A DNA stretch of 64,000 bases from UBA1801 sp035353395. GTDB taxonomy: Bacteria > Acidobacteriota > Holophagae > Holophagales > Holophagaceae. How positions within the stretch are numbered: position 1 is the first letter of the stretch; every line of letters begins with the position of its first letter. The stretch spans positions 1-64,000 of the forward strand of contig DAOPZL010000001.1 in assembly GCA_035353395.1 (NCBI GenBank). Reading direction: 5' to 3'. The position numbers were made by a program, and so were the translations under genes. Positions 62,199 to 64,000 of the stretch are shown here, in pieces. Under the pieces are notes generated by a model. That model saw nothing but the letters and a program-made list of their open reading frames with translations, did not search any database and was not told where the DNA came from.

Positions 62199-63236
62199 TC
62201 AGGGTAACTCAGGGATGTGCCGAGGTGTAGGCGCCAGCCAGTGGAGCCCGATGGGGAGCAGCTGGTAGCGGTTCTGGATCGAGACCCACAGGGACAGCTC
62301 CGATTCCCGGATCAGGCCTTCCCGGCAAGGCAGGCCGTGGTGCTCCACGAAGAGCTTCACTTCCCCGGCCGTGACGCCGAGGAGGATGGGCAGTTCCTCC
62401 GCCTGGTAGAGGGATTCGCTGGGGATCGGGGGAAGCACGCGGAAGTCGAAGGTCTCGCGGAGCACGGACAGGGCCGCGTCCCGGTTGAGTTCCACCGCCG
62501 CGTCCAGGTGGGGGCAGGGGTTCCCTCCCGCGAGGCTGCGGGCCTGGGCGGCGCCCAGGTGGGCCAGGGCGTGCATGGGACTCGCCTTGAGGATGTCCGT
62601 GAAGACCTCCAGGGCCTCCTGGTGCCGTTCCAGGTGCAGGAGGGCCTCGCCTCTCCGGAGCTTCGCGTCCAGGTTGTCCGGCTGGATCACCAGCAGCCGC
62701 TCTGCGATGCCGAGCATCTCCTCCACCATGCCTTGTTCCCTGAGCAGGGAGGACAGCCAGGAGAGGGCCGGGGCGTGCTGGGGAGCCAGCAGCAGGAGCC
62801 GCTCCAGGAGCTCGATCGTGCGGACGGTCTCGCCGTCCTGTTCCATGTGCTGGGCCCAGTCCCACAGGATCTCGACTTGGCGGGCGACCTGGTGGTTCAA
62901 GGTGCTCTTGCGGTCCTCGGTGGGATGCAGGATCTGGGTCTGGACCCAGACATAGCGGTGGGGATTCCGTCCCTGCGGCGTCGCCAGCTCGTCCTCGATG
63001 GCCCGGATGATCACTTTCAACCCCTTGTCCCAGGCGGGGGGGATGGGCATCTGGACATGGGTCTGGAGCTCCCTGCGGAGGGGCTGGATCGGGTCCCCGG
63101 AACGGCCGAGGTAGAGCTTCAGGCGCAGGACGGACGGCGCGCTGTCCGTCGCGGTGGTCAGGCCCACCCGCACCGCCAGCTCTCCGGTATCGGGGTCGAA
63201 GCCGTCCATCAAGAGATAATGCAGGTGATCGCGCAT
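62199..63236 (-). CDS. TPR-repeat protein with a possible MerR-like C-terminal helix-turn-helix
   Basis: 345 residues. The first 120 residues are a predicted alpha/beta domain that I do not recognise (MRDHLHYLLMDGFDPDTGEL). Then come about three TPR-like helix pairs (TIELLERLLLLAPQHAPALS; MLGIAERLLVIQPDNLDAKL; ALEVFTDILKASPMHALAHL). Near residue 290, LYQAEELPILLGVTAGEVKL followed by FVEHHGLPC and LIRESELSLWV resembles an excisionase/MerR-type DNA-binding helix pair. No membrane segment or signal. GGGGAA precedes the ATG. Function unknown. Confidence 0.65.
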   Translation of the reverse strand: MRDHLHYLLMDGFDPDTGELAVRVGLTTATDSAPSVLRLKLYLGRSGDPIQPLRRELQTHVQMPIPPAWDKGLKVIIRAIEDELATPQGRNPHRYVWVQTQILHPTEDRKSTLNHQVARQVEILWDWAQHMEQDGETVRTIELLERLLLLAPQHAPALSWLSSLLREQGMVEEMLGIAERLLVIQPDNLDAKLRRGEALLHLERHQEALEVFTDILKASPMHALAHLGAAQARSLAGGNPCPHLDAAVELNRDAALSVLRETFDFRVLPPIPSESLYQAEELPILLGVTAGEVKLFVEHHGLPCREGLIRESELSLWVSIQNRYQLLPIGLHWLAPTPRHIPELP

Positions 63237-63381
63237 GAATTCCCCAGTAGGATGAGTTTACTGGCAGGCCGGGAGCTTCGGAGGTATCTTTGGATCCTCG
63301 TTCCGGCACGCAGAATGCCTTGACCTGCCGACCTGGATTCGGGGACCATGGATGAGGGTCTTTCCCGGGAGGGGCGCAATC

Positions 63382-63969
63382 ATGAGATCGCTGATCCGTG
63401 TCGCTGTGGTGGCAGCAGCCTTGGCTGCGCTGCCCGGCCGGGCCAGCGAGCTGGGGCTGCTCGTGGACAAGCAGTTCGGCGGCTCCCAGACCTTCGGCTC
63501 CTACCACTTCGACGGCTCCAAGCCGGGCGGCTACGGCATCCGCGGGGTCTACACGATCCTGGACCTGAACGTGGCCGAGGTGGGCCTCTCCGCCACCTAC
63601 CATCCCGAGCAGGAATCCGACCTGTCGAATTCGGGAACGCTGAACAATCAGTACATCGCCATCGGCGCCCAGGTGGACTGGAAGTTCCTGGTGAACCTCC
63701 ACGCGGGCATCGATATCCGCCGGGAGAAGCTGACGACGGACGGGAACTCGATCGTCCCCAACGGCAGCACCACCTACACGCGTCCCTGGATCAAGGCCGG
63801 CATCGGCTATGCGCTGCCCTCGCCCGTCGTCAGTCCTTTCGTGCGCCTGGAGGTGGCCGTGGCCGCCACCAAGCAGGGCAGCCTCAATTCAGGCTCCAGT
63901 GCGGACGACTTCCGGAAGGCCATGGCACCCGACTACCAGATCGGCCTCTACGGCGGCATCCGCTTCTGA
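63382..63969 (+). CDS. Small outer-membrane beta-barrel protein
   Basis: 195 residues. A signal peptide (MRSLIRVAVVAAALAALPGRAS) precedes alternating strands such as YGIRGVYTILDLNVAEVGLS, YIAIGAQVDWKFLVNLHAG and PFVRLEVAVAATKQG, ending IGLYGGIRF with the terminal Phe that BamA recognises. I chose ATG 63382, which has GGGAGGGG before it; the frame extends ten codons further. Probably an eight-stranded barrel. No further assignment. Confidence 0.75.
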   Translation: MRSLIRVAVVAAALAALPGRASELGLLVDKQFGGSQTFGSYHFDGSKPGGYGIRGVYTILDLNVAEVGLSATYHPEQESDLSNSGTLNNQYIAIGAQVDWKFLVNLHAGIDIRREKLTTDGNSIVPNGSTTYTRPWIKAGIGYALPSPVVSPFVRLEVAVAATKQGSLNSGSSADDFRKAMAPDYQIGLYGGIRF

Positions 63970-64000
63970 ACCTCGCTGGATCCCGTGAGGGGGAGCGCCC

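Overview
This is a chromosomal window from a high-GC, outer-membrane-bearing (Gram-negative) bacterium. It encodes BamA, a Skp/OmpH chaperone, Wzx/WcaJ-type surface polysaccharide machinery and a heptose adenylyltransferase, and it pairs these with ClpC and zinc-ribbon forms of ribosomal proteins S4, S14 and L36. The protein sequences and gene order remind me most of the Acidobacteriota, in particular Holophagae (Geothrix-like). That placement is inference from memory and was not tested.

Region 1 (1-17256) is a surface polysaccharide locus built from two facing blocks. The + strand block starts with the Tyr-rich tail of a BY-kinase/Wzc protein (1-181), followed by a Wzx-like flippase, a GT4, a GT2, a Wzy-like membrane protein and a further GT4. 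This stretch (about 200-7050) is visibly AT-rich against the rest and carries broken genes at its joints: an IS5-type transposase tail (about 5531-5800) and an asparagine synthetase (asnB) remnant (about 7062-7613). A GC-rich GT4 (7616-8752) closes the block. The - strand block (17256 to 8787) reads WcaJ-type phosphoglycosyltransferase, UDP-GlcNAc 4-epimerase, UDP-HexNAc 6-dehydrogenase, then FnlA/FnlB/FnlC-like enzymes and a WbuB-like transferase. It predicts a polymer containing a HexNAc uronic acid and N-acetyl-L-fucosamine.

Region 2 (17257-31253) holds housekeeping and transport genes: an unexplained gap of about 1 kb, pnp with a strong terminator and a leader hairpin, a lipoyl-domain-like small protein without the modified lysine, dihydroorotase, and a - strand run pstS-pstC-pstA-pstB-cysD-cysNC that joins oxyanion uptake with sulfate activation. 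After these come an SPFH protein, a small PepSY-like secreted protein, a stand-alone heptose-1-phosphate adenylyltransferase and an FmdB-type zinc ribbon.

Region 3 (31262-49244) is a nearly unbroken str-S10-spc-alpha ribosomal array: rpsL-rpsG-fusA, then rpsJ to rplX, rplE to rplO, secY-adk-infA-rpmJ, and rpsM-rpsK-rpsD-rpoA-rplQ. There is no tuf gene between fusA and rpsJ. A terminator-like hairpin plus a possible promoter sits between rplX and rplE, and a strong terminator follows rplQ.

Region 4 (49272-63969) has purA facing away from clpC, then bamA and skp/ompH, dut (-), a DUF4097 protein followed by two secreted M16-like proteins that have both lost the zinc motif, purC (-), a TPR protein with a possible MerR-like tail (-), and a small outer-membrane beta-barrel protein. 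I saw no rRNA, tRNA, CRISPR array, prophage or recognisable defence system. The best leads are the catalytically dead M16 pair, the pst-cys operon with its unusual PstS and PstB, the lysine-less lipoyl-like protein and the split spc operon. None of them amounts to a demonstrated new system.
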